Shown piece by piece: positions 8,319 through 16,042 of a stretch of 64,000 nt of DNA. The notes below the pieces were generated by a model, which saw only the letters and a program-made list of their open reading frames with translations, was not told where the DNA came from and did not search any database. The position numbers were made by a program, and so were the translations under genes. Source of the stretch: Pedococcus cremeus (GTDB taxonomy: Bacteria; Actinomycetota; Actinomycetes; Actinomycetales; Dermatophilaceae); the NCBI RefSeq assembly GCF_900111375.1, contig NZ_FOHB01000002.1, positions 212,992 to 276,991 on the forward strand, read 5' to 3'. Positions within the stretch are counted from its first letter, which is position 1; every line of letters begins with the position of its first letter.

Positions 8319-9095
8319 GTGCTGACTGCTCGACGTTTCACGGTGCTGGGGGCGGTTGCCGCAATGGTGCTCGTGACGACGCTGGCGGTGGCGATAGGAA
8401 TGAGCACCACCGGCTGCCTCGTAGGACTCCTGTGTGGCGTTGTCCTCAACGCGACGCTCGCCGTCGGCCTGAAGAGCGGAGCCGGGTCACACGTGCCAGG
8501 GGCCGCCGACCTCATCACGCTCTCTCGAGCAGTGATCGCCTGCGCGCTCGCCGGGCTTGCCACCGAGGCCGTGCTGCACCGGCCGCAGACTGCATGGTTC
8601 GTCCCCGTCACCGTGGTGGCCCTTCTGCTCGATGCCGTTGACGGTTGGGTCGCCCGGCGTACCGGAACCTCCTCCGCGTTCGGGGGCCGCTTCGACGGAG
8701 AAGTGGACGCGTTCCTCATCCTCGTTCTCAGCGTGCAGGTCACCACCGGCTTCGGGGCGTGGGTCCTGACCGCCGGCCTCATGCGCTACGTGTTCGGGGT
8801 CGCCGGATGGGTGGCGCCCTGGATGCGCGCACGGCTGCCGTACCGATACTGGCGCAAGGTCGTCACCGCAGCGCAGGGAGTCGTGTTGACCGCGGCGGCT
8901 GCGGACGTGCTGCCGCGCGGGGTCAGCATTGCTGGTCTCGTCCTGGGACTGGCACTGCTGTCGGAGTCCTTCGGGCGGGACGTCGCCTGGTTGCTGCACG
9001 AGCGAGCGACCAACCGTCGTTCGAGGGACGCTGCTGTGATGACCGCCGTGATGTCCACCGTGGTGCATCCTGAGCCGCACACCGAGGCGGTGTAG
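8319..9095 (+). CDS. CDP-alcohol phosphatidyltransferase family membrane protein
   Basis: About 258 residues with roughly six transmembrane helices. The family signature D-G-x2-A-R-x8-G-x3-D-x3-D is complete and exact: DGWVARR, then G eight residues after the first Arg, then FDGEVD. These Asp residues bind the metal and the CDP-lipid or CDP-alcohol. The enzyme would transfer a phospho-alcohol or phosphatidyl group at the membrane. GTG 8319 is preceded by AAGGGGGG; ATG 8301 is in frame but lacks a ribosome site. It begins the second plus-strand block, and the sulfatase-like gene follows after 2 bases. The lipid substrate cannot be deduced. Confidence 0.87.
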   Translation: MLTARRFTVLGAVAAMVLVTTLAVAIGMSTTGCLVGLLCGVVLNATLAVGLKSGAGSHVPGAADLITLSRAVIACALAGLATEAVLHRPQTAWFVPVTVVALLLDAVDGWVARRTGTSSAFGGRFDGEVDAFLILVLSVQVTTGFGAWVLTAGLMRYVFGVAGWVAPWMRARLPYRYWRKVVTAAQGVVLTAAAADVLPRGVSIAGLVLGLALLSESFGRDVAWLLHERATNRRSRDAAVMTAVMSTVVHPEPHTEAV

Positions 9096-9097
9096 CG

Positions 9098-10819
9098 GTG
9101 CGTGCGGCCTCTGCGGGACCCGTCTCTGCGGAACCCGTCCCCCCGACGGGAGCTCCTGCCCCGGGGACGGTGACCCGTCGCCGTGTGCTGACCATGACCG
9201 CCAACGGACTCGCGGTCGTGGTCCTCTGGTCGGCGCTGCTGCTGCGCAACCGGCCCGACGAGCTCACGCCGATGAGCTTGGCGCGCATCCCGATCGAGGG
9301 CATCGGGTTGGTTCTGCTCGTCCTGTTCCTGTCGGGGCGCCTGACCCGTGCGCCGTCGGTGGTGGCAGTGGTCGTGGGCGTCCCGCTTGGCGTGCTGACG
9401 GTCCTCAAGGTCCTCGAGATCGGCTTCTTCGGGGTGCTCGACCGCCCGTTCAACGTGGTGACCGACCGCGGCCAGCTCCGGTCCGCCGTCAGCTTCCTCG
9501 TCGTCTCCTACGGTGCGGTGGTCGGCTCCGCCGTCACGGTCGGAGCCGTTCTCATGGCCGTCGCCCTCCTCGTCGGCCTCCCCCTGGCGGTGGGGCAGGT
9601 GGCCCGACTGGTGCAGCGTCGCCCCGCGCCTTCCGTGGTCGTCGTCACCATCCTCGCGATGACGTGGTCGGCTGCGGCCGTGGCGGGAGCCCACGCAGCG
9701 CCACGGGAACCGGTCGCCGCGTGGGACACCGTGCAGTTCGCCACCAGGGAGATGAAAGACTCCACACGGGCGCTGGCGGCGCGGCGGAGGTTCGACGCGG
9801 CTGTGCGCGCGGACGCCTACCGGGCCCCTGGCTCGGCCGATCTCGCGGGGCTCCGGGGCAAGGACGTGCTGCTCGTCTTCGTCGAGAGCTACGGGCGCGT
9901 GGCGGTAACCGGGTCCGCGTCCCAGAAGGTCCAGACCGTGCTGGACGCCGACACCCGGCAGCTGAAGGCTGTGGGGTTCGGGGCCAGGAGCGCCTACCTC
10001 ACGTCACCGACGTTCGGCGGGGTCAGCTGGCTGGCGCACGCGACCCTGCAGTCCGGGGTGTGGGTCGACAACCAGTCGAGCTACGACCGGCTGCTGTCCG
10101 GCCACCGCACCAGCCTCGCCAGCGCGTTCGGCCGCGCGGGCTGGCGGACAGCGGCAGTGCTGCCGTCCGACCGGGCACCGTGGCCCGAAGGGCAGGCCTA
10201 CTACGGCTTCGACAGGGTGTACGACAGCTCCGACCTCGGCTACGCCGGCCCCTCCTTCGGCTTCTCCTCCATGCCTGACCAGTACGCTCTGCAGGCGTTC
10301 CAGCGGATCGAGGCCATGGACACCAGCGCGGCGCCCCTCATGGCGGAGATCGACCTCGCGTCGAGCCACGGGCCGTGGGCGCCCCAGCCGACGATGGTCG
10401 GCTGGGACCGGCTCGGGGACGGATCGGTCTTCGACGCCATCCACGCCCGTGCGCAGACGGCCGCGGCCTTGTGGAGCCATCGCGACCGCGTCCCCGCCGC
10501 CTACATGACATCCATCGAGTACTCCCTCACCGCGCTGCTGGGGTTCATCGAGAAGTACGGCAACGACAAGCTCGTCGTCATCATGCTCGGTGACCACCAG
10601 CCGGCGACCATCGTCAGCGGCTTCGGTGGCAACCGGGACGTACCTGTCAGCGTGCTCGCCCGCGACCCCCAGGTCCTCGCACGCATCTCGGGCTGGGGCT
10701 GGCAGGACGGCCTGCGCCCGCACGCCGGCGCTCCGGTCTGGCGGATGGACGCCTTCCGCGACCGGTTCCTGGCCGCCTACAGCGGTCCCAGCGTCCAGGT
10801 GGCGGGGGAGGGGAAGTGA
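9098..10819 (+). CDS. Membrane-anchored sulfatase/phosphoglycerol-transferase-like protein (alkaline phosphatase superfamily)
   Basis: 573 residues. About five hydrophobic helices occupy residues 28-215, followed by an extracytoplasmic catalytic domain. Metal-site motifs are LLVFVESYGR near residue 260 (Glu ligand, as in LtaS-type enzymes) and MLGDHQP near 495 (Asp-His). The central SPTFGGVSWLAHATLQSG region should hold the Thr/Ser nucleophile. Members transfer phosphoglycerol, phosphoethanolamine or sulfate groups outside the cell. It is packed between the CDP-alcohol transferase (2 bases) and a methyltransferase (GTGA overlap), implying modification of an exported lipid or glycan. The donor and acceptor are unknown. 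It is longer than soluble sulfatases and similar in size to LtaS-like proteins. Confidence 0.75.
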   Translation: MRAASAGPVSAEPVPPTGAPAPGTVTRRRVLTMTANGLAVVVLWSALLLRNRPDELTPMSLARIPIEGIGLVLLVLFLSGRLTRAPSVVAVVVGVPLGVLTVLKVLEIGFFGVLDRPFNVVTDRGQLRSAVSFLVVSYGAVVGSAVTVGAVLMAVALLVGLPLAVGQVARLVQRRPAPSVVVVTILAMTWSAAAVAGAHAAPREPVAAWDTVQFATREMKDSTRALAARRRFDAAVRADAYRAPGSADLAGLRGKDVLLVFVESYGRVAVTGSASQKVQTVLDADTRQLKAVGFGARSAYLTSPTFGGVSWLAHATLQSGVWVDNQSSYDRLLSGHRTSLASAFGRAGWRTAAVLPSDRAPWPEGQAYYGFDRVYDSSDLGYAGPSFGFSSMPDQYALQAFQRIEAMDTSAAPLMAEIDLASSHGPWAPQPTMVGWDRLGDGSVFDAIHARAQTAAALWSHRDRVPAAYMTSIEYSLTALLGFIEKYGNDKLVVIMLGDHQPATIVSGFGGNRDVPVSVLARDPQVLARISGWGWQDGLRPHAGAPVWRMDAFRDRFLAAYSGPSVQVAGEGK

Positions 10820-11571
10820 GCTCCGGGCTGGCTGCTCGACGGCAGCGCGCACTGCAGCGCGCCCGGCGCGCGGCATACGGATCCGGCGAGTACGTCGGAC
10901 AGGAGGGCTTCATGCGGGCCAGTGAGATCCTTGATCTTGCCTCGCGGGCCGGGGTCTCGCCCGCTGTCGCGGTCCTGGACCTGTGCTGTGGAGTCGCCGG
11001 CCCCGGCCGTCTCATCGCGCGCACTTCGGGCTGCGACTACCTCGGTGTCGACGCCGACCCCCGCGCGATCGAGGTGGCGCGCCAGCGGGCCGGTGGGAAC
11101 TGCCGCTTCGAGGTTTCTCGAGTCCCGCCCCTGCCGTCGGGCCAGTTCGATGTGGTTCTTCTCCTGGAGACGATGCTGGCGTTCCCCGACAAGGTGGCCC
11201 TGATGCGGGCGGTCTCCTCAGCACTTCCGCCTGGAGGCCGCTTCGCCTTCACCATCGAGGCAGGGCACCCCCTCACCACGGCTGAGCGAGCACTCATGCC
11301 CGCCGCCGACACCGTCTGGCCCACGCCCTTGGCGGATCTGTGTAGCTGCCTGCAGCAAGCGGGAATGCGAGTCCTGTGGCAGCAGGACTGCACCGAAGCA
11401 CACCACATCGTGGTCGAGGCGCTGGTGCTCCATCTCGGTGCCGTGGAGAGAGAGTTCGGCGCCGGTGACCCGACCCTGCGCGAACTGCTCACAGCACACC
11501 GGATCTGGAGCCACTGGCTTCGCGAACGTCGCGTACGGAAGCTCGCCTTCGTCACGGAGAGGAGGGCCTGA
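10816..11571 (+). CDS. Class I SAM-dependent methyltransferase
   Basis: 251 residues. SAM motif I is VLDLCCGVAGPGR (about 54-66), followed by YLGVDADPRAIEVAR (motif II), FDVVLLLETMLAF (motif IV) and LPPGGRFAFTIE (motif V). The layout resembles ubiquinone/menaquinone-type small-molecule methyltransferases. GTG 10816 overlaps the upstream TGA (GTGA), so it is coupled to the sulfatase-like gene. It is the last gene of the 2.5-11.6 kb cluster. The Cys-Cys in motif I is unusual but not disqualifying. Substrate unknown. Confidence 0.82.
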   Translation: MSSGLAARRQRALQRARRAAYGSGEYVGQEGFMRASEILDLASRAGVSPAVAVLDLCCGVAGPGRLIARTSGCDYLGVDADPRAIEVARQRAGGNCRFEVSRVPPLPSGQFDVVLLLETMLAFPDKVALMRAVSSALPPGGRFAFTIEAGHPLTTAERALMPAADTVWPTPLADLCSCLQQAGMRVLWQQDCTEAHHIVVEALVLHLGAVEREFGAGDPTLRELLTAHRIWSHWLRERRVRKLAFVTERRA

Positions 11572-11633
11572 CCGCCCGCCGTTGCCGGAGGGCCGATGTT
11601 CGACCCATCCGAGTCCCGACTGGGGTCAGCCGC

Positions 11634-11663
11634 TCGCGTGGACGGTCTTCGCGTGGACGGTCA
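11634..11663. repeat. 15-bp near-perfect tandem duplication
   Basis: TCGCGTGGACGGTC occurs twice back to back (11634 and 11649), differing only in the last base of the 15-bp unit. The second copy runs into the stop codon of the convergent VOC gene. It is one of several short tandem duplications in the window. Confidence 0.8.
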
Positions 11664-12158
11664 CAGGACCTTGTTGCCGTACATCTCCCCGAGCGGGTCG
11701 GCGATCAGCTCCAGCCGTGCCCCGTTGGGGTCGCGGAAGTAGATCGACGTCCCACTTTCCTGCAGGTACTCGACGCCGGCATCGTCGAGCCGACCCCTGA
11801 GCCGCTCCCAGGTCCTCGGTTCGACAGAGATGGCGATGTGGTGGAGGCCGCCGAGAACTTCCGCGTAGGGGCCGAGGCCCAGCCCTGGAAAGTCGAAGAA
11901 CGCCAACAGGTTGCCGTTGCCGATGTCGAAGAAGAAGTGGTTCGAACCCTTGTAGTCGCGGTTCTCGAAGATCTCGGTCAGCGGGAACTCCAGCACCCCC
12001 TGGTAGAACCTGATCGTCTCCTCGACGTCGCGGGCGAGCACGGCGAAGTGGTGCAGACCGCGGGCGCTCGAGGCCGGGCGACGGTCCGCCGGCTGGAGGT
12101 ACAGGTCACGGAGCCGCGCGCGTTCGGCGTCGATCGCGGGGAGGTCGATCTCGGTCAT
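11661..12158 (-). CDS. VOC superfamily protein (glyoxalase/dioxygenase fold)
   Basis: 165 residues with two beta-alpha-beta-beta-beta modules. The metal ligand pattern is visible as His in GLHHFAVLARD (about residue 36), His in GLHHIAISVE (about 104) and Glu in ARLELIADP (about 149), typical of type I extradiol dioxygenase or glyoxalase-like proteins. A helical leader of about 30 residues precedes the first module. It lies 7 bases after the maleylpyruvate isomerase-like gene on the same strand, so the two are probably co-transcribed. A role in aromatic or thiol-adduct metabolism would fit, but the substrate is unknown. Confidence 0.8.
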   Translation of the reverse strand: MTEIDLPAIDAERARLRDLYLQPADRRPASSARGLHHFAVLARDVEETIRFYQGVLEFPLTEIFENRDYKGSNHFFFDIGNGNLLAFFDFPGLGLGPYAEVLGGLHHIAISVEPRTWERLRGRLDDAGVEYLQESGTSIYFRDPNGARLELIADPLGEMYGNKVL

Positions 12159-12165
12159 GCGTGCC

Positions 12166-12981
12166 TCAGATCCTGAAGAAGATGTTCAAGAAGCGGTCCG
12201 CGACCGCGCGGTCGCCCCTGATCGTGCCGGCGTTGCTTCGCCCGAACGCCGTGAGCACGAAGCTTCCCGGGTCGAACTCGAGGACCGTCAGCCCGTCGGT
12301 CTCCCCGACGGAGTAGGAGAACCCTTCCTCGGTCAACGAGACGTGCGTGTCCCCGGCATTCGGCCCCGACGTGATGCGGATGCCGATGTCACACACGTCG
12401 TTCGGGGTGACCGGGTTGGTGGTGTACTGCCACAGGACGAACATGAACGGCGTGAGCAGGTCGGCAGCCTCACCCGACAGCCCGTGTGCCCGGCCCGTGC
12501 CCTGCCGGATGTCCCAGGAGTGCACGCCGTAGTCCATCAGCTGGAACGCCGGGTAGAAGAACGAGGGGAGCGGGCCCATGTAGAAGTGCGTGACCAGGAA
12601 GTTGGTCCAGTCCTCGTCGGTGAGCCCGTCGAAGGTCTCCATCATCTTGTCGAAGTCGGTGCGGGCCCGCGCCACGAGCTCCGCGCGTGGCGCAGTGCGA
12701 AACGCCTGCGCCATCTCGTCGCAGCGCGCCGCCATGCCGGGCAGGCCGTATGCCGGCTCGACCTCCTTGTGCCCCCGTGCCGCGTCGAACGCGACGAAGT
12801 ACGCCTCCGTGGTGTCCACCAGGTGACCGACGACGTCCCGGACCTGCCAGTGCCCTGCCCCGGTCGGCGCCTCCCAGGCCTCGTCGCTGTCGACCAGGTC
12901 GAAGAACTGCTCTGCTTCCTGTCGCACGACCCGAAGGATCGTGGCTTTGCCTTCCGGGGTCATGGCGTTCCACGTGCCCAT
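12166..12981 (-). CDS. Maleylpyruvate isomerase N-terminal / DinB-like protein with SCP2-like C-domain
   Basis: 271 residues. The N-terminal half is a four-helix DinB/mycothiol-dependent maleylpyruvate isomerase domain with metal-site histidines in VVGHLVDTTEAY (about residue 54) and GVHSWDIR (about 157). The C-terminal third has the SCP2-like pattern ending FVLTAFGRSNAGTIRGDR. Such proteins use mycothiol, the actinobacterial low-molecular-weight thiol. ATG 12981 has GGGAGGTG at ideal spacing, and the frame extends further upstream without another good site. It leads a two-gene unit with the VOC protein, which may handle the same thiol adduct. Confidence 0.82.
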   Translation of the reverse strand: MGTWNAMTPEGKATILRVVRQEAEQFFDLVDSDEAWEAPTGAGHWQVRDVVGHLVDTTEAYFVAFDAARGHKEVEPAYGLPGMAARCDEMAQAFRTAPRAELVARARTDFDKMMETFDGLTDEDWTNFLVTHFYMGPLPSFFYPAFQLMDYGVHSWDIRQGTGRAHGLSGEAADLLTPFMFVLWQYTTNPVTPNDVCDIGIRITSGPNAGDTHVSLTEEGFSYSVGETDGLTVLEFDPGSFVLTAFGRSNAGTIRGDRAVADRFLNIFFRI

Positions 12982-13102
12982 GCCCGCACCTCCCGACGAA
13001 GTGGAGAACCGCGGCGCCGGACCTGGATCCGGTGGAGGCTGCGACCGGGGCAAGGCCGGGACCTGGCGCCGGTGAGCGTGTAGTTGCGCGTTCAACGTCA
13101 GG

Positions 13103-13780
13103 CTAGATCCGGAGGGGGTCACCGTTCCAGTGCCCACAACGGGTCATTTCGGCCACGGGGACACGGCTCAGCCGCTTCAGCTGCCGCACCGGCTTCCCGA
13201 GGGGGACGACCGCGGCGACCGCGAACGGCTCGGGGATGCCGAGCAGCCGCTTCAGGGCCGGCTCCTCGGCGACGGCCATGGTGGTGATGGTGCCCCCGAA
13301 CCCCTCGTTCCGAGCCGCCAGCAGGATGTTCCACACGAAGGGGTAGACCGACGCACCCGCGACGACGCCGACCCGATCGAGGTCCTTGTCCAGGGCAGCC
13401 ACCCTGCGCAGGTCGACACAGACGACCAGCACGACGGCAGCTCGGCGCAGCGGCTCGGTGACCGACGCCGGAACAGCCGTCTGGGCCACCTGCTGGTCGG
13501 TGACACCGCTGGGTGTGTAGGCACTCCACGGGGTCTCCCCGGCCGCTCGTTGCGCGTGGTACCTCCGTGCGCCCGGTTCGGTGACCTCGACCAGCCGTTC
13601 CCGCATGGCCGAGTCGCGGACGACGATGACCTGGACGCCTTGGCGGTTGCCTCCACTGGGGGCGAACCGGGCGTTGTCCAGGATCCTGTGGAGCACCTCG
13701 TCTGGCAGCGGATCGTCGGTGAACTCCCGCACAGCCGCCGTAGTTCGCATGACCTCGTACAGGTCCATGCGAGGCACCAT
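13103..13780 (-). CDS. Nitroreductase family flavoprotein
   Basis: 225 residues, FMN-dependent NAD(P)H oxidoreductase fold. FMN-phosphate binding is suggested by RTTAAVREFTDDPLPD near the N-terminus and by RFAPSGGNRQG, a classic nitroreductase motif. The C-terminal part has GFGGTITTMAVAEE and VAAVVPLGKP, which contact the flavin. The middle carries an insertion relative to minimal nitroreductases. ATG 13780 and ATG 13768 are both possible starts and neither has a strong ribosome site. It is monocistronic and its substrate is unknown. Confidence 0.85.
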   Translation of the reverse strand: MVPRMDLYEVMRTTAAVREFTDDPLPDEVLHRILDNARFAPSGGNRQGVQVIVVRDSAMRERLVEVTEPGARRYHAQRAAGETPWSAYTPSGVTDQQVAQTAVPASVTEPLRRAAVVLVVCVDLRRVAALDKDLDRVGVVAGASVYPFVWNILLAARNEGFGGTITTMAVAEEPALKRLLGIPEPFAVAAVVPLGKPVRQLKRLSRVPVAEMTRCGHWNGDPLRI

Positions 13781-14069
13781 AGCCCGGAGCGCTGGTAGGC
13801 CCTCAGCGGCGGGGCGAACCAGCACAGGTTGCGCCGGGACCGGGCACCACCATGGACTACGGGGCAACCCAGGTCCGCAAGAACCCAACTCGACTAGTCC
13901 TTCGGGCCACCGACCCCTAGGTGCCTCGTCGGTGACAACAACCAACGCGGGTCTGGGCGTACGCCAAGGGCGCGACACCCACCAGACCATCGGACAGGGC
14001 GACACTGCACCGACCCGAGGCCTTCGTGGGGCAGTTGTCGGGAGGGTCGGTTTCGGTCATGCTGCGCTG

Positions 14070-14388
14070 ATGCCGGAAGACGAGGATTTCAAGCCCGGAG
14101 GTCGTCCGTCGGCTGGGACTGCTCAGCATCGTCGGCTACCGCTTGTTCTCCACCGGCGACAACCTCGGTGCGTTGAACCTCTATGGCAGGAGCAGGTCGG
14201 CATTCACCGCCGATGACGTCCACGACGGCATGGCTCTCGCTGCCCACGTCGGCGTGGCCATGGCGGGCGCCCAGGAAGTTGAGAACCTGGAGAAGGCTCT
14301 CGGGGGCAGAACGGTGATCGGTCAAGCCACCGGCATCCTGATGGAGCGGTTCGACCTGGCACCGGATCGCGCGTTCGGAGTCCTCGCG
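14070..14388 (+). pseudogene. Truncated duplicate of the GAF-ANTAR regulator gene
   Basis: Nearly identical in sequence to the intact gene at 29278-29970, including about 45 bases upstream of the start. Relative to that copy about 293 bases are missing after codon 9, which breaks the frame. The 3' end stops just after the ANTAR VIGQATGILMERFDL region, two bases before the stop codon of the opposing MimR-like gene. A frame from 14143 encodes the GAF C-terminus plus half the ANTAR domain but would lack the RNA-binding end. It is best read as a remnant of a duplication or recombination. Confidence 0.85.
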
Positions 14389-14389
14389 G

Positions 14390-15889
14390 TCAGCGGTTGC
14401 CGGGGTTGATGCCGTACTGCGCGAGCTTGCGGTAGAGCGTCGCCCTGCTCAGGCCGAGCTCCACGGCCGCCTGCTTCATCGTCATTCTGGGGAGGCCGAG
14501 GACGCGGGTGATCTCGTCCCGCTCCAACGACTCGATACGGGTGAGCCGCCGACCGCTGCTCACCAGCCATGACGGAAGGTGGCGCACGTCGACCAGCTCG
14601 GTGCGCGTCGCGGCGTCGTGCACGACTGTGAAGAGCTCGGCGACGTTGCCCGGCCAGCCGTAGGAGGTGAGGGCACGTTCGGCAGCCGGGGTGAAGCCGA
14701 CCTCTCGGAGCCGTGTCTGGTAGGCGGCCAGTCGGGCGAGCGGCAGGACGTCCTCCATCCGTTCCCGCAGCGGCGCGACCGGCAGGACCCTGTCGACCAG
14801 CCCGACGAGTGGGGCCGGGATCTCGTCGAGACGGCTGGCCGTCACCGCCCAGGTCAGGGCGGCCCCACGTCCATCCGCGGGAATCGAGCGCACCGTCGCG
14901 GCGACCCGGTCGTGCAGCTCCTGCGCCGCCCACGAGGGGAGTGCGTCGACGTTCTCGACGATGACGGCGGTGTGCGCCTTGGTGAGCTCGGGGGTCCACA
15001 GCGCGAGCCAGGCGCCGACGTCCTCGGGAGCCGGGACCGCCGCCGAGAGGATGCGGAACCCGGGGCGGGCACGGCGGATGGTCTGCCCGAGAAGGGTGGC
15101 TCGTCCGGATCCCGGTTCCCCGGTCGCGGCGACGACGCGGTCTTCTATGAAGGCCGCCGTGGCCCTGGCCGAGGCGTCGGACCACGACGCTGACGATGTC
15201 TGGAGGGTGCCAGCGCTCGGTTCGAGGCGTGCGGTCTTGACGCGGAAGACACCTCCGCGTGCCTGGGGTCGAGGGTGCTGACCGGCTGACCGGGCGAGCA
15301 TGAGGGCCGCGGTGTTGGAGGCAGCCGACTGTGCGAGCGCGAGGAGGAGGTCGGCCGAGCGCTGCGCCCAAGTCGTGATGTTGACGCTGCCCTCGAGCCT
15401 CCCGGTCAGGGGGTCGAGCACCGGCACAGCGGCGCACGTGTAAGTGCAAAGGCTGTGGGAGTAGTGCTCCTCCGCCCGCACCAGCGAGGGCGTGCGGTCG
15501 GCGAGGGCCATGCCGAGACCGTTCGTGCCGACCTCGCGCTCGGAGAAGGCGAACCCGGGTGCGAGGTGGACGCGGTCGAGCGCGCGAAGCAGCGAGGTGT
15601 CCCCGGAGAACCGGTTCAGCACGAGGCCGTCGGCGTCGGTGAGCATGACCGCGACAGGCTCGCTCGCCAGCGTCTGGTGCAGCGTGGTGAGCACCTCGTG
15701 CCCGCACTCGAAGAACAGGGAGTCGCTGATGAGGGACCCCGCCCAGACGGGGTCCACGGCCTCCAGGGGGACGCCGTAGTCCTCGGACCGCTGCCACGAG
15801 GCGAGCACGCGGCGGGACACCGGACCCTCGGGTCCGGGGTACTCCGCCCCGGCGCGGAGAGGAAGCCTGGCCTCGTCAGAGGCGGTCAT
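14390..15889 (-). CDS. MimR/AcoR-like GAF-AAA-Fis transcriptional activator
   Basis: 499 residues. The N-terminal GAF-type sensor (about 30-210) contains FAFSEREVGTNGLGMAL and YSHSLCTYTCAAVP, characteristic of AcoR/MimR proteins that sense small alcohols or ketones. A degenerate AAA domain (about 250-420) retains GEPGSGRATL but lacks the sigma-54 contact motif GAFTGA. The C-terminal Fis-type helix-turn-helix reads MKQAAVELGLSRATLYRKL. It is divergent from the amidohydrolase operon across 153 bases that hold a palindrome at 15946-15966. Mycobacterial MimR activates the mimABCD monooxygenase operon, so by analogy it should activate the genes at 16-20 kb in response to a short alcohol or ketone. 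ATG 15889 has GAGGG upstream. Confidence 0.85.
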   Translation of the reverse strand: MTASDEARLPLRAGAEYPGPEGPVSRRVLASWQRSEDYGVPLEAVDPVWAGSLISDSLFFECGHEVLTTLHQTLASEPVAVMLTDADGLVLNRFSGDTSLLRALDRVHLAPGFAFSEREVGTNGLGMALADRTPSLVRAEEHYSHSLCTYTCAAVPVLDPLTGRLEGSVNITTWAQRSADLLLALAQSAASNTAALMLARSAGQHPRPQARGGVFRVKTARLEPSAGTLQTSSASWSDASARATAAFIEDRVVAATGEPGSGRATLLGQTIRRARPGFRILSAAVPAPEDVGAWLALWTPELTKAHTAVIVENVDALPSWAAQELHDRVAATVRSIPADGRGAALTWAVTASRLDEIPAPLVGLVDRVLPVAPLRERMEDVLPLARLAAYQTRLREVGFTPAAERALTSYGWPGNVAELFTVVHDAATRTELVDVRHLPSWLVSSGRRLTRIESLERDEITRVLGLPRMTMKQAAVELGLSRATLYRKLAQYGINPGNR

Positions 15890-15945
15890 CGACCCTCGTC
15901 CATCCCCAAGACGGTAAGCGGCGCCCGTCCTCCGGGGGAAGACCT

Positions 15946-15966
15946 GATGTCTCAAAGTGAGACATC
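15946..15966. promoter_or_regulatory. Perfect palindromic operator between regulator and amidohydrolase operon
   Basis: Arms GATGTCTCA and TGAGACATC, perfect over 9 bases each, are separated by AAG. This is typical of upstream activator sites for AcoR/NtrC-type Fis-domain regulators. It lies 77 bases before the amidohydrolase start and 57 bases from the regulator start, so it could serve activation and autoregulation. Confidence 0.7.
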
Positions 15967-16042
15967 GGTCCCCTGTGGTCCGGCGCCGGCGCTTCCTAGG
16001 TTCCTTCTCACTCGACAACGACGTCGACCCCTAGGAGAGACC

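Noticed and set aside
12157-13083. 308-residue plus-strand frame over the maleylpyruvate isomerase-like gene
   Set aside because: Opposite strand has a recognised family and a strong ribosome site; this frame has shadow composition.
1801-13967. Similar 33-base segments at 1801 and 13932 as att or insertion ends
   Set aside because: Similarity is limited and gapped, with no integrase or matching boundary; recorded only as a weak likeness.
14143-14409. 88-residue GAF/ANTAR fragment as a real gene
   Set aside because: It lacks the GAF core and the end of the ANTAR domain, and comparison with 29278-29970 shows an out-of-frame deletion.
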